DNA from: Piscicola geometra
Taxonomy: Eukaryota; Annelida; Clitellata; Hirudinida; Piscicolidae
Assembly (NCBI GenBank): GCA_943735955.1
Contig: OX030959.1
Span: forward strand, 451,225-515,224
Reading direction: 5' to 3'
DNA length: 64,000 nt
In this document: positions 37,101 through 46,413 of the stretch, in pieces
Position numbering within the stretch: position 1 is the stretch's first letter
Layout: every line of letters begins with the position of its first letter
Notes under the pieces: generated by a model
The model's database searches: none
Seen by the model: only the letters and a program-made list of their open reading frames with translations
What the model was told of the DNA's origin: nothing
Translations under genes and position numbers: made by a program

Positions 37101-40010
37101 TAACTTCATACAACAACATAACTTCATACAACAACATAACTTCATACAACAACATAACTTCATACAACAACATAACTTCATACAACATAACTTCATACAA
37201 CAACATAACTTCATACAACAACATAACTTCATACAACAACATAACTTCATACAACAACATAACTTCATACAACAACATAACTTCATACAACAACATAACT
37301 TCATACAACATAACTTCATACAACAACATAACTTCATACAACAACATAACTTCATACAACAACATAACTTCATACAACAACATAACTTCATACAACAACA
37401 TAACTTCATACAACAACATAACTTCATACAACAACATAACTTCATACAACAACATAACTTCATACAACATAACTTCATACAACAACATAACTTCATACAA
37501 CAACATAACTTCATACAACAACATAACTTCATACAACAACATAACTTCATACAACAACATAACTTCATACACAACATAACTTCATACAACAACATAACTT
37601 CATACAACAACATAACTTCATACAACAACATAACTTCATACAACAACATAACTTCATACAACAACATAACTTCATACAACATAACTTCATACAACAACAT
37701 AACTTCATACAAAAACATAACTTCATACAACAACATAACTTCATACAACAACATAACTTCATACAACATAACTTCATACAACAACATAACTTCATACAAC
37801 AACATAACTTCATACAACATAACTTCATACAACAACATAACTTCATACAACAACATAACTTCATACAACAACATAACTTCATACAACAACATAACTTCAT
37901 ACAACAACATAACTTCATACAACAACATAACTTCATACAACAACATAACTTCATAAAACAACATAACTTTATACAACAACATAACTTCATACAACATAAC
38001 TTCATACAACAACATAACTTCATACAACAACATAACTTCATACACAACATAACTTCATACAACAACATAACTTCATACAACAACATAACTTCATACAACA
38101 ACATAACTTCATACAACAACATAACTTCATACAACAACATAACTTCATACAACATAACTTCATACAACATAACTTCATACAACAACATAACTTCATACAA
38201 AAACATAACTTCATACAACAACATAACTTCATACAACAACATAACTTCATACAACAACATAACTTCATACAACAACATAACTTCATACAACAACATAACT
38301 TCATACAACATAACTTCATACAACAACATAACTTCATACAACAACATAACTTCATACAACATAACTTCATACAACAACATAACTTCATACAACAACATAA
38401 CTTCATACAACATAACTTCATACAACAACATAACTTCATACAACAACATAACTTCATACAACAACATAACTTCATACAACAACATAACTTCATACAACAA
38501 CATAACTTCATACAACATAACTTCATACAACAACATAACTTCATACAACAACATAACTTCATACACAACATAACTTCATACAACATAACTTAATACAACA
38601 ACATAACTTCATACAACAACATAACTTCATACACAACATAACTTCATACAACAACATAACTTCATAGCTCCCCACCACTACTGCTGCAACAACAGCCAAC
38701 ACACCTTCTTGAAGAGCACCACAGTGTCTTCGGTGAGGGCGTACTCAGCGAATGCATCGTCAGTCGACACCGACGAGAAGGTGAGGTCTTCTACTTCCGA
38801 NNNNNNNNNNNNNNNNNNNNNNNNNNNNNNNNNNNNNNNNNNNNNNNNNNNNNNNNNNNNNNNNNNNNNNNNNNNNNNNNNNNNNNNNNNNNNNNNNNNN
38901 NNNNNNNNNNNNNNNNNNNNNNNNNNNNNNNNNNNNNNNNNNNNNNNNNNNNNNNNNNNNNNNNNNNNNNNNNNNNNNNNNNNNNNNNNNNNNNNNNNNN
39001 AGCGACTCCCAAGAAATGCTTGAATGCCTCTGATTCTGTCTGCTGTTGTGAGAGGTTTGTGTGGTGCAGGCAGGGCAGAGTATGTTTAGGAGAAAAAGTA
39101 AGTTGTATACACCATATGCCCATGTGAATTATGGTTAAGGTTACTTGATACAATATAAATGTTAATTTAAAACAAAAAATATTTTTCTATGCATAAACAA
39201 GAACATGTGCCTAAGCCAACAGTAATAGTTGCACACATTCTTGCAGACGACCAACCTTGAAGAATCCGATGACGACAACCTCCTCCTTCTCGACGGCAGC
39301 TTTCACACTGTCGAGAGAGTCAAGAACAGTGACGGCAGGGCCTGACTTCTTGGTGCACCAACTGACAATGTCGGCTGCCTGTCGGCCTCCAGTGTACTCA
39401 ATGGGAGTTCCGTTCCTGGGAGAGGAGAAGACAGATGCAGGAAATGTTGCTGAGTCATGTGAATACATTTTATATGTGAATTAAACTGGTTTTGAAGCAT
39501 ATGGGTTATTATAGAAATGAAATCATGGCGAAATGGATTGAAAGACCCACTTGAAGAACTTGAGAGTGGGGTAGCCTTTGATTTCGAACCTCGTTCCCAA
39601 CTCGGTCTCTGCAGTGGCGTCAATCTTGGCGATCTTGATGTCACTGCCTGCCTCCTTCAGGGCAGCCACCGCCTTCACCAGCTCAGGCGCCAACGCTTTA
39701 CAATGACCACACCACGGAGCGTCTGTCGAAGTTTTTAATGATTGAAATTTAAAACTTATTTATATTCAAAGTTGAATAACATATTTTTAAGCGGAACCTA
39801 ACAGATTTAAAGGATGTGAAAGTTGGAACACTAAAAATGGTTGGAAAGACTTGAAGAGCACTCACAGAACTCGGCTAGGAGGAATTCATGCTTTTCAATG
39901 GCCGAGTCAAAAGAGTCTTTTCCCAGAACCAACACACCATCTTCCTCCTTGAAGTCGTCAGCAAAGGCTGCCACGATAAGGATCGTCAAAACAAAAAATT
40001 TACTAATCAT
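34186..40010 (-). CDS. P4HB: Protein disulfide isomerase (PDIA1/P4HB type), complete, KDEL-terminated
   Basis: PDI makes, breaks and reshuffles disulfide bonds of secretory proteins in the ER. The six-exon model is 40010-39866, 39722-39551, 39415-39256, 39042-38705 (with the 200-N gap inside), 35227-34397 and 34266-34186. It opens with a signal peptide ([17 protein letters not shown]). Domain a has YAPWCGHCK across the start of exon 2. Exons 3-5 carry the b and b' domains. Domain a' has [20 protein letters not shown] in exon 5. The acidic tail ends in KDEL, the ER-retrieval signal. Ignoring the Ns, the coding total is 508 codons plus stop, the same as human P4HB. All junctions are GT-AG and phase-consistent. 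Intron 4 is almost wholly minisatellite. A TATA box lies about 70 nt upstream of the start codon. Confidence 0.95.
35254..38667. repeat. 18-bp minisatellite filling PDI intron 4
   Basis: About 190 tandem copies of an 18-bp unit (CATAACTTCATACAACAA on the plus strand) span about 3.4 kb. Variants include 15-bp units (one CAA missing), 17-bp units with TACACAAC, TTTATA for TTCATA, TTTATGC, TACATTAAC and ACAAAAAC. TTTATA variants crowd into 35310-36110 next to exon 5. Repeated variant strings show higher-order copies. Only about 26 bp of unique intron remain on the acceptor side and about 37 bp on the donor side. The unit is a multiple of three and free of stops in several frames, so the very long open frames over it on both strands are artefacts. 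Confidence 0.97.
38801..39000. other. Assembly gap of 200 Ns inside PDI exon 4
   Basis: The Ns interrupt exon 4. Codons on both sides are flush with the gap (…FLGVA before it, SEVEDLTF… after it, in minus-strand order), and the joined peptide aligns with other PDIs with no residue missing. The gap may therefore contain no true coding sequence. Confidence 0.9.
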
Positions 40011-40075
40011 TTTGATTTTCAATCAATTATCTCAATCTGGAAGACGTAAAATGAATTGGCCACGCTTTAAAACTT

Positions 40076-40083
40076 TTTATATA
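40076..40083 (-). promoter_or_regulatory. TATA box of the PDI gene
   Basis: TATATAAA reads on the minus strand 66-73 nt upstream of the PDI start codon, which would put transcription start near 40050 and give a 5' UTR of about 40 nt. A CCACG/ACGTGG element lies just upstream (40109-40117) and another CCACG next to ATTGG at about 40043-40053. Confidence 0.5.
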
Positions 40084-40108
40084 GCTGCACCAAAACACGT
40101 TAGGAAGC

Positions 40109-40117
40109 TACGTGGCA
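40109..40117 (-). promoter_or_regulatory. Possible unfolded-protein-response element upstream of PDI
   Basis: TACGTGGCA (plus strand; TGCCACGTA on the gene strand) contains the ACGTGG core bound by XBP1/ATF6-type factors. It sits about 26 bp upstream of the TATA box. PDI genes are induced by ER stress in other animals; binding here is inference. Confidence 0.35.
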
Positions 40118-41490
40118 AAGAAAGTAGTAAGTAAGGTAACTGGCTGTAACTTATTTTGAAATCTCGTGTTACAACGTTATTGGTTAGTATTCTTAAAATC
40201 AATAGACATCTGGATGAAAAAGGTTATTGTTATTTCAAAGAAATAAACTATTAATATTGTTTTAAGTTGTTAAATAAAATGTGATACTTTTTTTACAAAA
40301 TGTTTAAAAAAATGTACTTATAATATGCAAGAAATATCAACTTTATTTTAAATTATGTTATAAAAAACGTTTTTTAATATTTTTGGTTGTTTAAATTTTG
40401 TAAATAAAATAATGTTTGTATAAATACAGTTTTAATCGATAAATCAATCAAATGTTTTAAAATTTCATAAAATTCAAATCAGATTATTCTAATTAGAGTT
40501 GCAGCGAAAAGTCGCTTTGCAGTCGCTTCAATGTTGAGTAATGCGACTTTGAATAGTGCAGTGGTGGTGGAAAGGTTGACAAGGCTCTTCTGGAATTTGA
40601 TGTTTGTGGACAATATTGTAATATGTGGAAAAACTATGGGAGGGTAGAAACAAGTTTGGAGAGAAAAAGTATTCACGAGAGAGTGCAGGTGTGGGAGGAA
40701 AATGTGCCAAAGGTGATTGGAACATGCCCTTCCATGGAGGTGAGCTTAGAAGAGTTCAATGGGGAATAGGACGACAGAAAACTCAAGCGACATAGCGATG
40801 AATGGCAAAAGGCTAGACGTTTCGGCGCAACGACTGATTCAGTCCAGGCATGATGATGATGATAAGGATGATGATGATAAGGATGATGATGAAGGGGATG
40901 ATGATAATGATGACGGTGATAAATGGGAAAAAATTCCAAAGAAGGTTCTGTCCAAAACTTTTTACAAGCAACGCCCTTTGTTAAGAGGAATGGAAAAATG
41001 TGCTGGAGTGTTTCAGCTTCCGTCATTTCCTCCTGCCGGAAGAAGATCCTTAAATTTATTGGCATGTGGATGCCCTTGACATTTGCATTGAAAAGTCAAT
41101 TTAGAAATTGCATTTATATTTTTAAAAGCATCAAATGAATGGAAGCTGTCTTGAGCAAATATTGGATTTGTGCAATCATGATATTGTAGGGCAAACACTG
41201 TATCAATTTCCTCGTACATTCATCAAACATAAGTCGAAACGATAATCAATTTTTCATACAAGCTTTCTAGAAAAGATTTTCAAATGAAAACATCTGTCTT
41301 TTCTGGAATTTTAAGCAATTATATGATGCTAGTAAGCTAATCAAAATATAAGGATTTAAAAATAAAACTAAGCTTTTGAAAAGAACTTTAAAAAATAAAA
41401 TAAAAAAGTTAAAGTTTAATAAATGAAAAAAGCATATCGTTTAACAATATCATCTAATGAATGCTAAACTCAAAAAGAAATATGACATTT
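40118..41490. other. Stretch between the PDI promoter and the PAN-domain gene
   Basis: AT-rich DNA containing a GAT-rich microsatellite at about 40849-40922. Open frames over that repeat (Asp-rich on plus, His-rich on minus) are artefacts. No gene was recognised. Confidence 0.6.
40849..40922. repeat. (GAT)n trinucleotide repeat
   Basis: Interrupted GAT/GGAT triplets lie between the PDI and PAN-domain genes. Confidence 0.8.
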
Positions 41491-41496
41491 TTTATT
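41491..41496 (-). promoter_or_regulatory. Polyadenylation signal of the PAN-domain gene
   Basis: AATAAA on the minus strand begins 11 nt after the stop codon. The very short distance is unusual but agrees with a compact 3' UTR. Confidence 0.4.
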
Positions 41497-41506
41497 TGCC
41501 CGTCCA

Positions 41507-42109
41507 CTAATTTTCTCGCCTAGTGTTCCAATTCTGAAACGACAAATGAGGCTCATAAAAGACGAAATCGTAATCCGCCGTAGCATTCCTTCCTGTGGAG
41601 AAGAAACATTCGGAAGTGACGACATTCCAGTTGACTCCATTCAGACAAAGGGGTGTCTGTCTGCACCACTCGAAGCAGTCGTTCAATGAAGTGACATTTG
41701 CCTTCATCAATGAATTCGTGCGTACTTGCTTGTACGCGTGCCAGTGGTATCCTTTCGGGTTTGCAAGTTTGGAGGTAATGGTGGAGTGCTTGAAGCGTTT
41801 CATTTCTGAATGAATAGGTTTATCGACAAGTTTCATTTTATTAAAACTTCTGTAAAGCGTTTAGTCATGGCATTTCAGTTTCCAATAACGTTTTTATAGT
41901 TACCAAGGAACTAACCACACTTCCAGAGGTATTGATCGGTTGATGGGTGGGGTTTCTGTTCTGAAGAGAAGATAAGAGAACACGGTTTTTTGGGATTGGA
42001 TCGGTTCCAGTCGAAGCCTTTGCAGATGTACTTTACAAAACATGCACTCGAGCATTCAACCAGACTCTTTGCTGATGGCTCTGACTTGCTGCTTGCCGAG
42101 TATGTATTT
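41507..42109 (-). CDS. PAN/apple-domain protein, 3' part (two PAN-like domains)
   Basis: Two exons are supported on the minus strand: 42109-41916 and 41805-41507. They are joined by a 110-nt GT-AG intron in phase 1. The first encodes SLVECSSACFVKYICKGFDW, then CSLIF and QYLWKC. The second encodes SLNDCFEWCRQTPLCLNGVN, then CFFSTGRN and DFVFYEP, and ends at a stop (NTRREN). The C-x3-C…C-x-G-x-(D/N)-W…C spacing repeats in both and matches PAN/apple domains, which bind proteins or sugars in secreted and surface proteins. The first exon enters in phase 2, so at least one upstream exon (with a signal peptide, if the protein is secreted) is missing from the model. AATAAA lies 11 nt after the stop. 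The gene is divergent from the hnRNP gene that starts at 42599, so its 5' end is either in the 490-bp gap or overlaps that gene. Confidence 0.65.
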
Positions 42110-42598
42110 CTAAAAAACGCCCATTGACAGACTGGGAAGATGTTTTATTTAAAATTTTAATTGAAGAGTATCTTGATGGCTAGAAGTTTATTGAAGCTTT
42201 AGAGAAAATTGAGAGCTCACATTGCACGGAAAAGTCCATCGACATTAGAAACATTATAATTATTTTAGAGGCTTTCATCTTTGCATAACATGCTAAACCG
42301 TTAAACATCGGTGTTTTAATCTGAATTACTTCTAAAACTCCAAAGGTTCAGTTTCGACGACATTAACATTTAAAGTTATTCATACCATACTGAAACTTAA
42401 AGCATATTAATTGGAAAATGGAATTTATGTATATTTTTTTGAAAGAGAAATAGAATGAAACTCAGCATCAGCATAAAAAGTAGGCGCTACTAATTTGATT
42501 TTATTTGGATTCTGTAATTGTACGTTTGATTATATTTCTCTCGTTGCTTTTAGTGACCGCAATAATTCTCCCGAGATAATCGAAATATTTACGCAAAA
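42110..42598. other. Divergent region between the PAN-domain and hnRNP genes
   Basis: This stretch of about 490 bp must carry the hnRNP 5' UTR and promoter and probably the first PAN exon or its promoter. A pyrimidine-rich run ending in TTTTAG at 42548-42553 lies 45 nt before the hnRNP start codon and looks like a splice acceptor, so a 5' UTR intron or a trans-splice site is possible. On the minus strand ATGTTTCTAATG… followed by a GTGAGC donor (near 42220-42255) was noted, but its phase does not fit the next exon. Confidence 0.4.
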
Positions 42599-45500
42599 AT
42601 GTCAGACTACGATGAAGACAACACTATTGAGTCGACTTTCAACGATTCGAATGCTGCACTAGAAGAAATAGAAGACAAAACAGACAATGTTGATTATCAA
42701 AATGGCGACAAGTTTGAGACGAGCGATAATGAAGTAGAATTACAAACAAATTTTACTGAACAAACTGAACAAGAGATGCAACAACAAGAACAGGAGAATG
42801 AACAAGAAGACACAAGAGCAGACGAGGATACCGAGGAAGAGAGAGAAGCGGAAAGAGAGGAGGAGATGGTGCAGAACGACGAAGCACAGGTAGAAGAAGC
42901 ACTAGAAGAGCCTCAAAGCTCAGGGCAGACGGAAGAGAACGTTAAAGAAGGAGAAGAAGAAGTTAAAGAAGGAGAAGAAGAAGAAGTTAAAGATGACACG
43001 AAAGAAGCCACTCAGGAAGTTATAGAGACATTCCAGGACTCGGAAGAATTATTTCCAGACGAAAGTCTCAAGGGCGTGAAGGAGTCATGCGAGAGGGCTC
43101 GTCAACTCTTGTCCGAGTCCTCCAATCCAGACCAGCAAGATAACCTTAAACAACCTTTAAATGGGGCACTTGCCTCCAAGCATGATGATGATGAAAGGTT
43201 AGGGGGGTTCGTCAACTTATTCTTTCAAAATTTATTGTATCTAATTATCTATAATTATTTATATTTTTTCTCCATTTATATGCTACTAATATATAATTTT
43301 TTATCCAACAGAAAAATATTTGTGGGTGGTTTACACTGGGAAACCACCATCAGTGAGTAAAAACAATATAATTAGTTGTAAACAGTAAAAAATAATTTTA
43401 TACTATGTTTTTTTTTAAAAATACTTCAGAATATTTTCTAAATATTTTTCACTATAATATTCAAAGCAAAACGAATCCTTTACCACAAACCAGACGATTT
43501 GCGTGACTACTTTTCGCAGTATGGCAAGGTGGTCGATTGCACACTGAAGACTGACCCGACCACGGGCAGGTCGAGGGGCTTCGGCTTCGTTCTCTTTGAG
43601 AGTCTCGAGGCAGTCAATAAGGTAGCCTCCTCTTGTCTCACTCTCTAGTATTTCTCACTGCGATTTAATTTCTTGTGCTGTGTTTTTTATGTGTTTAGTT
43701 TGGTTCTTTGGTCAATTAACTGCATTGTATCTAAAAAAATATTTTTTCATAGATCTTTCTCAATATGGTTCATGCTGTCTTCCATATTGCTTTTACAGAG
43801 CTTGCACTAGACCAAAAGTTGTTTTAGAAAATAAAAGCTTTAATGTATAATGCACATAGATTGGCAAAAAATTTTGATTGCACTGGGGTCCCTTTAATAC
43901 AATTTAAAGAAAGAGGCAGCTAATGAAATGACTAAAATGGCAAATTACCAATCAGGATTTTGTCTAGACAATGCTGAAAATGTATTGCAAATGGTTACAT
44001 GGGCGATTGACAGCACAAGACTTGCTTTTATTCTGTCAAGCCATTTTGCAATCTTTATTTCTAGATAAGTCAATAGGAATGTTGCAGAATAGGTTTTTGT
44101 AAGCCTCTTATATTCAATTTTTTCAACCATTTCATTCTTTAATCTTCTTTGAATTTTCTGACATAATATTACATGCCTTGTAATGGCTAAATTATTCTTT
44201 GCATAATAATGAATTTTTTCTAATTTCAAATGATTAAGATTTATTGAATTTATTAAATGTCTCAAATTGATTAGCAATGGTGCCAATTGATCATGCCTGG
44301 TCATCATTATCATCTCATGTAGGTGAGGGGCGTGGAGTGGTGACCTAGTAAGTCTGCCATCTGCTTAAGATTTATCTTTGTTCATTTTTCTAAAATCTTC
44401 CTAGCTTTGATGCATTTGGATTTTCATATTTCATCTATTTATATTTGAATTAATTTTTTACTTAAAGTATTCAATTTGTTTAAAGATAAGTAAATTTCAA
44501 GATCTCAGTATTTGCTAGACTTGATATGCATAAAGAATCGAATTACTTTCAGCCGTGAAGTTTGAATGTTCACTAACGTGTGCCTTTCACAAGTGCCTCT
44601 GGTAGTAAGACGGATGCCATTCTTGTGACAAGCTTGTCTGGACTAAGTAACCATCAAGAAGATAGGAGATCTCTTATGCTTTGAGAAAATGTATCTATTA
44701 ACTAATTTTGAGTTTTCAAGTATTTTATCAAGAATATCATGATAATAGTAGATTGCCAAGAATATCTCACTAGTATATTTCCTTAAGATCGCTAGTGGCA
44801 TAAGAACTAATACTAGTCTTATCAATCTCCTCTGTGTCTAGCCACTACCCACTGGCTGTGAGTCATTTCCATTTGAAGATTTCTTAAATATTTCTTAACG
44901 GATTTCCCAACTTAATTTTCCGAGTATTTATGTTTAAAATCTCCAAGTAGCTTTGCTTAAAGATTGCCAAAGTAACTCTTCCTTAATAGTTCTTCAACAA
45001 ATCCTCCTTCCACAACTTGGTATTTCTTTATTAAGCAAGCATCTTCACTCGCCTCGAAGCCACTTCCACTCCACACATCCTCCAACCTGCCTCCCCTCTC
45101 ACCACACTCAGGTGGTTGAGGAGAAGTCGCACGTTCTACAGGGCAAGACCATCGACCCGAAGAGGGCAGTCTCGAAGGCCATGGTGGCAGGAGGAACCAA
45201 GGACCCGGTGAAGAAGATCTTTGTCGGCGGTGTCAGTCCTGACATGTCAGAGGGCGACATCCGCTCCTTCTTCGTCAAGTATGGAAAGGTGAGCCTCATT
45301 AGCTTGCCTCTATTCTACATCTCTTGTCTTCGTTTATTAATTTGCTGCTTCAATCCGCTTCCATATGTTGCACAAGCACTCAAGCACTTGTTTGCATGCA
45401 GATCGAGGAGGTCGAGTTGCCGTTTGACCGCCTCAAGAACCAGAGGAGGGCGTACGTCTTCATCACGTACAGCAGTGAGACGTCTGCCGAGGAGGCCTGC

Positions 45501-46295
45501 AAGGAGCCCAAGCAGAAGCTCGGAGAGAGAGATGTCAGTGAAGTGATGATGGGTGATGATGACGATGATGGTAATTTATGTTCTAAATCGTCAGAGTATC
45601 TTGATTACAATTGGTTTGAAACGCAGGTGGACGTGCGAAGGGCGACTCCTCGCTCGGAGAGTGACCACGGTCGCAGTAGAGGAGGCAGGGGCAGGGGCAA
45701 CTATGACTACTCCGCCTACTACGGCTACCCTGGATACCCCAGCTACCCGGGCTACCAGGTCTTCCATCTACTCCTCTCTTCCTCCTCTTCTTCTACCAAC
45801 ATCACTCATAAATCATAATCTTTTCATATGAATCATTACAAACTCCACCAGATGCCCGGCTACGACTACTCCAACTACTACGGCAGTGACTGGAGCCAGT
45901 ACGGACAGCAGTATGCGCAACAGTACGGCTACCAAATGGGACAGGCGACTGCAGGCGCTACTCCGGCTGTTGCAGCTGCCGTTGCCACTCCAGGCGCCAC
46001 CACTGCTACCGCGGCAGCTGCAGCCAATCCATATGCTTCATACGACTACAACAGCTGGTACAACCAACAAGACGCAGGTTTGTGGTACGCAATAGAGTGT
46101 TTGGATAGGAGTTATTGGCGTGAGAATTTTTTAAAACTATAATTTCTTTTCTTGCTAAACACGAATATAATCACTACAATCCCCATCTCAACTACCACCA
46201 CATCAACCACCTCCACCACTATCTCCAAATGCACCAAAGTGAACAAAGCGAAGAGGGGCACTGACGCACCAGCATACCACCCCTACTCGAGATGA
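42599..46295 (+). CDS. HNRNPAB: hnRNP AB/D-type (Squid-like) RNA-binding protein, complete, 496 aa
   Basis: The eight-exon model is 42599-43197, 43312-43352, 43494-43621, 45112-45288, 45402-45533, 45627-45758, 45852-46077 and 46240-46295. It totals 1,491 nt with all phases agreeing. Residues 1-200 are strongly acidic and Glu-rich, with repeated VKEGEEE. RRM1 starts at about 201 with RNP2 KIFVGGL and has RNP1 RGFGFVLF at 241-248. RRM2 follows with RNP2 KIFVGGV at 291-297 and RNP1 RAYVFITY at 331-338. The linker motif DPKRAV and the [11 protein letters not shown] junction are typical of hnRNP AB/D/DL and Drosophila Squid. The C-terminal part is Arg-Gly-rich, then Tyr/Gly/Gln-rich low complexity, then an Ala-rich run, ending YHPYSR. 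Such proteins bind AU-rich or G-rich RNA and act in splicing, mRNA transport and stability, moving between nucleus and cytoplasm. The acidic N-terminus is much longer than usual for the family. Confidence 0.92.
43622..45111 (+). other. Third intron of the hnRNP gene
   Basis: An intron of about 1.5 kb between the two RRM-coding exons. It is AT-rich with no recognised exon, repeat array or RNA gene. Confidence 0.75.
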
Positions 46296-46407
46296 TTTGA
46301 TGCTTGTTAGTGTGTGTATGTATTTGTGCGTGTTTGTTTGTGTGAGTGTGTGTGTGTGTATTAAGTTTTACAGATTTAATATAAAATACGACAATTTATT
46401 TTGAGTG

Positions 46408-46413
46408 AATAAA
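46408..46413 (+). promoter_or_regulatory. Polyadenylation signal of the hnRNP gene
   Basis: AATAAA lies 113 nt after the stop codon. It follows a GT-rich stretch (about 46307-46358) in the 3' UTR. Confidence 0.6.

Noticed and set aside
35245..38586. Long open frames (180-450 codons) of repeated MLLYEV, CCCMKL or HNFIQQ on both strands
   Set aside because: They come from the 18-bp tandem repeat inside a PDI intron: the period is a multiple of three and has no stop in several frames. They have no promoter, no splice logic and no known family.
35254..38667. Similarity of the repeat (ATAACTTCATA) to half of a loxP site (ATAACTTCGTATA)
   Set aside because: Only the first eight bases match, copies are direct rather than inverted around an 8-bp spacer, and the period is 18 bp. 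It is a chance resemblance.
42548..42553. Spliced-leader acceptor for the hnRNP gene
   Set aside because: The TTTTAG site 45 nt before the start codon is a good acceptor but could equally end a normal 5' UTR intron. No spliced-leader gene was seen, so trans-splicing is not claimed.
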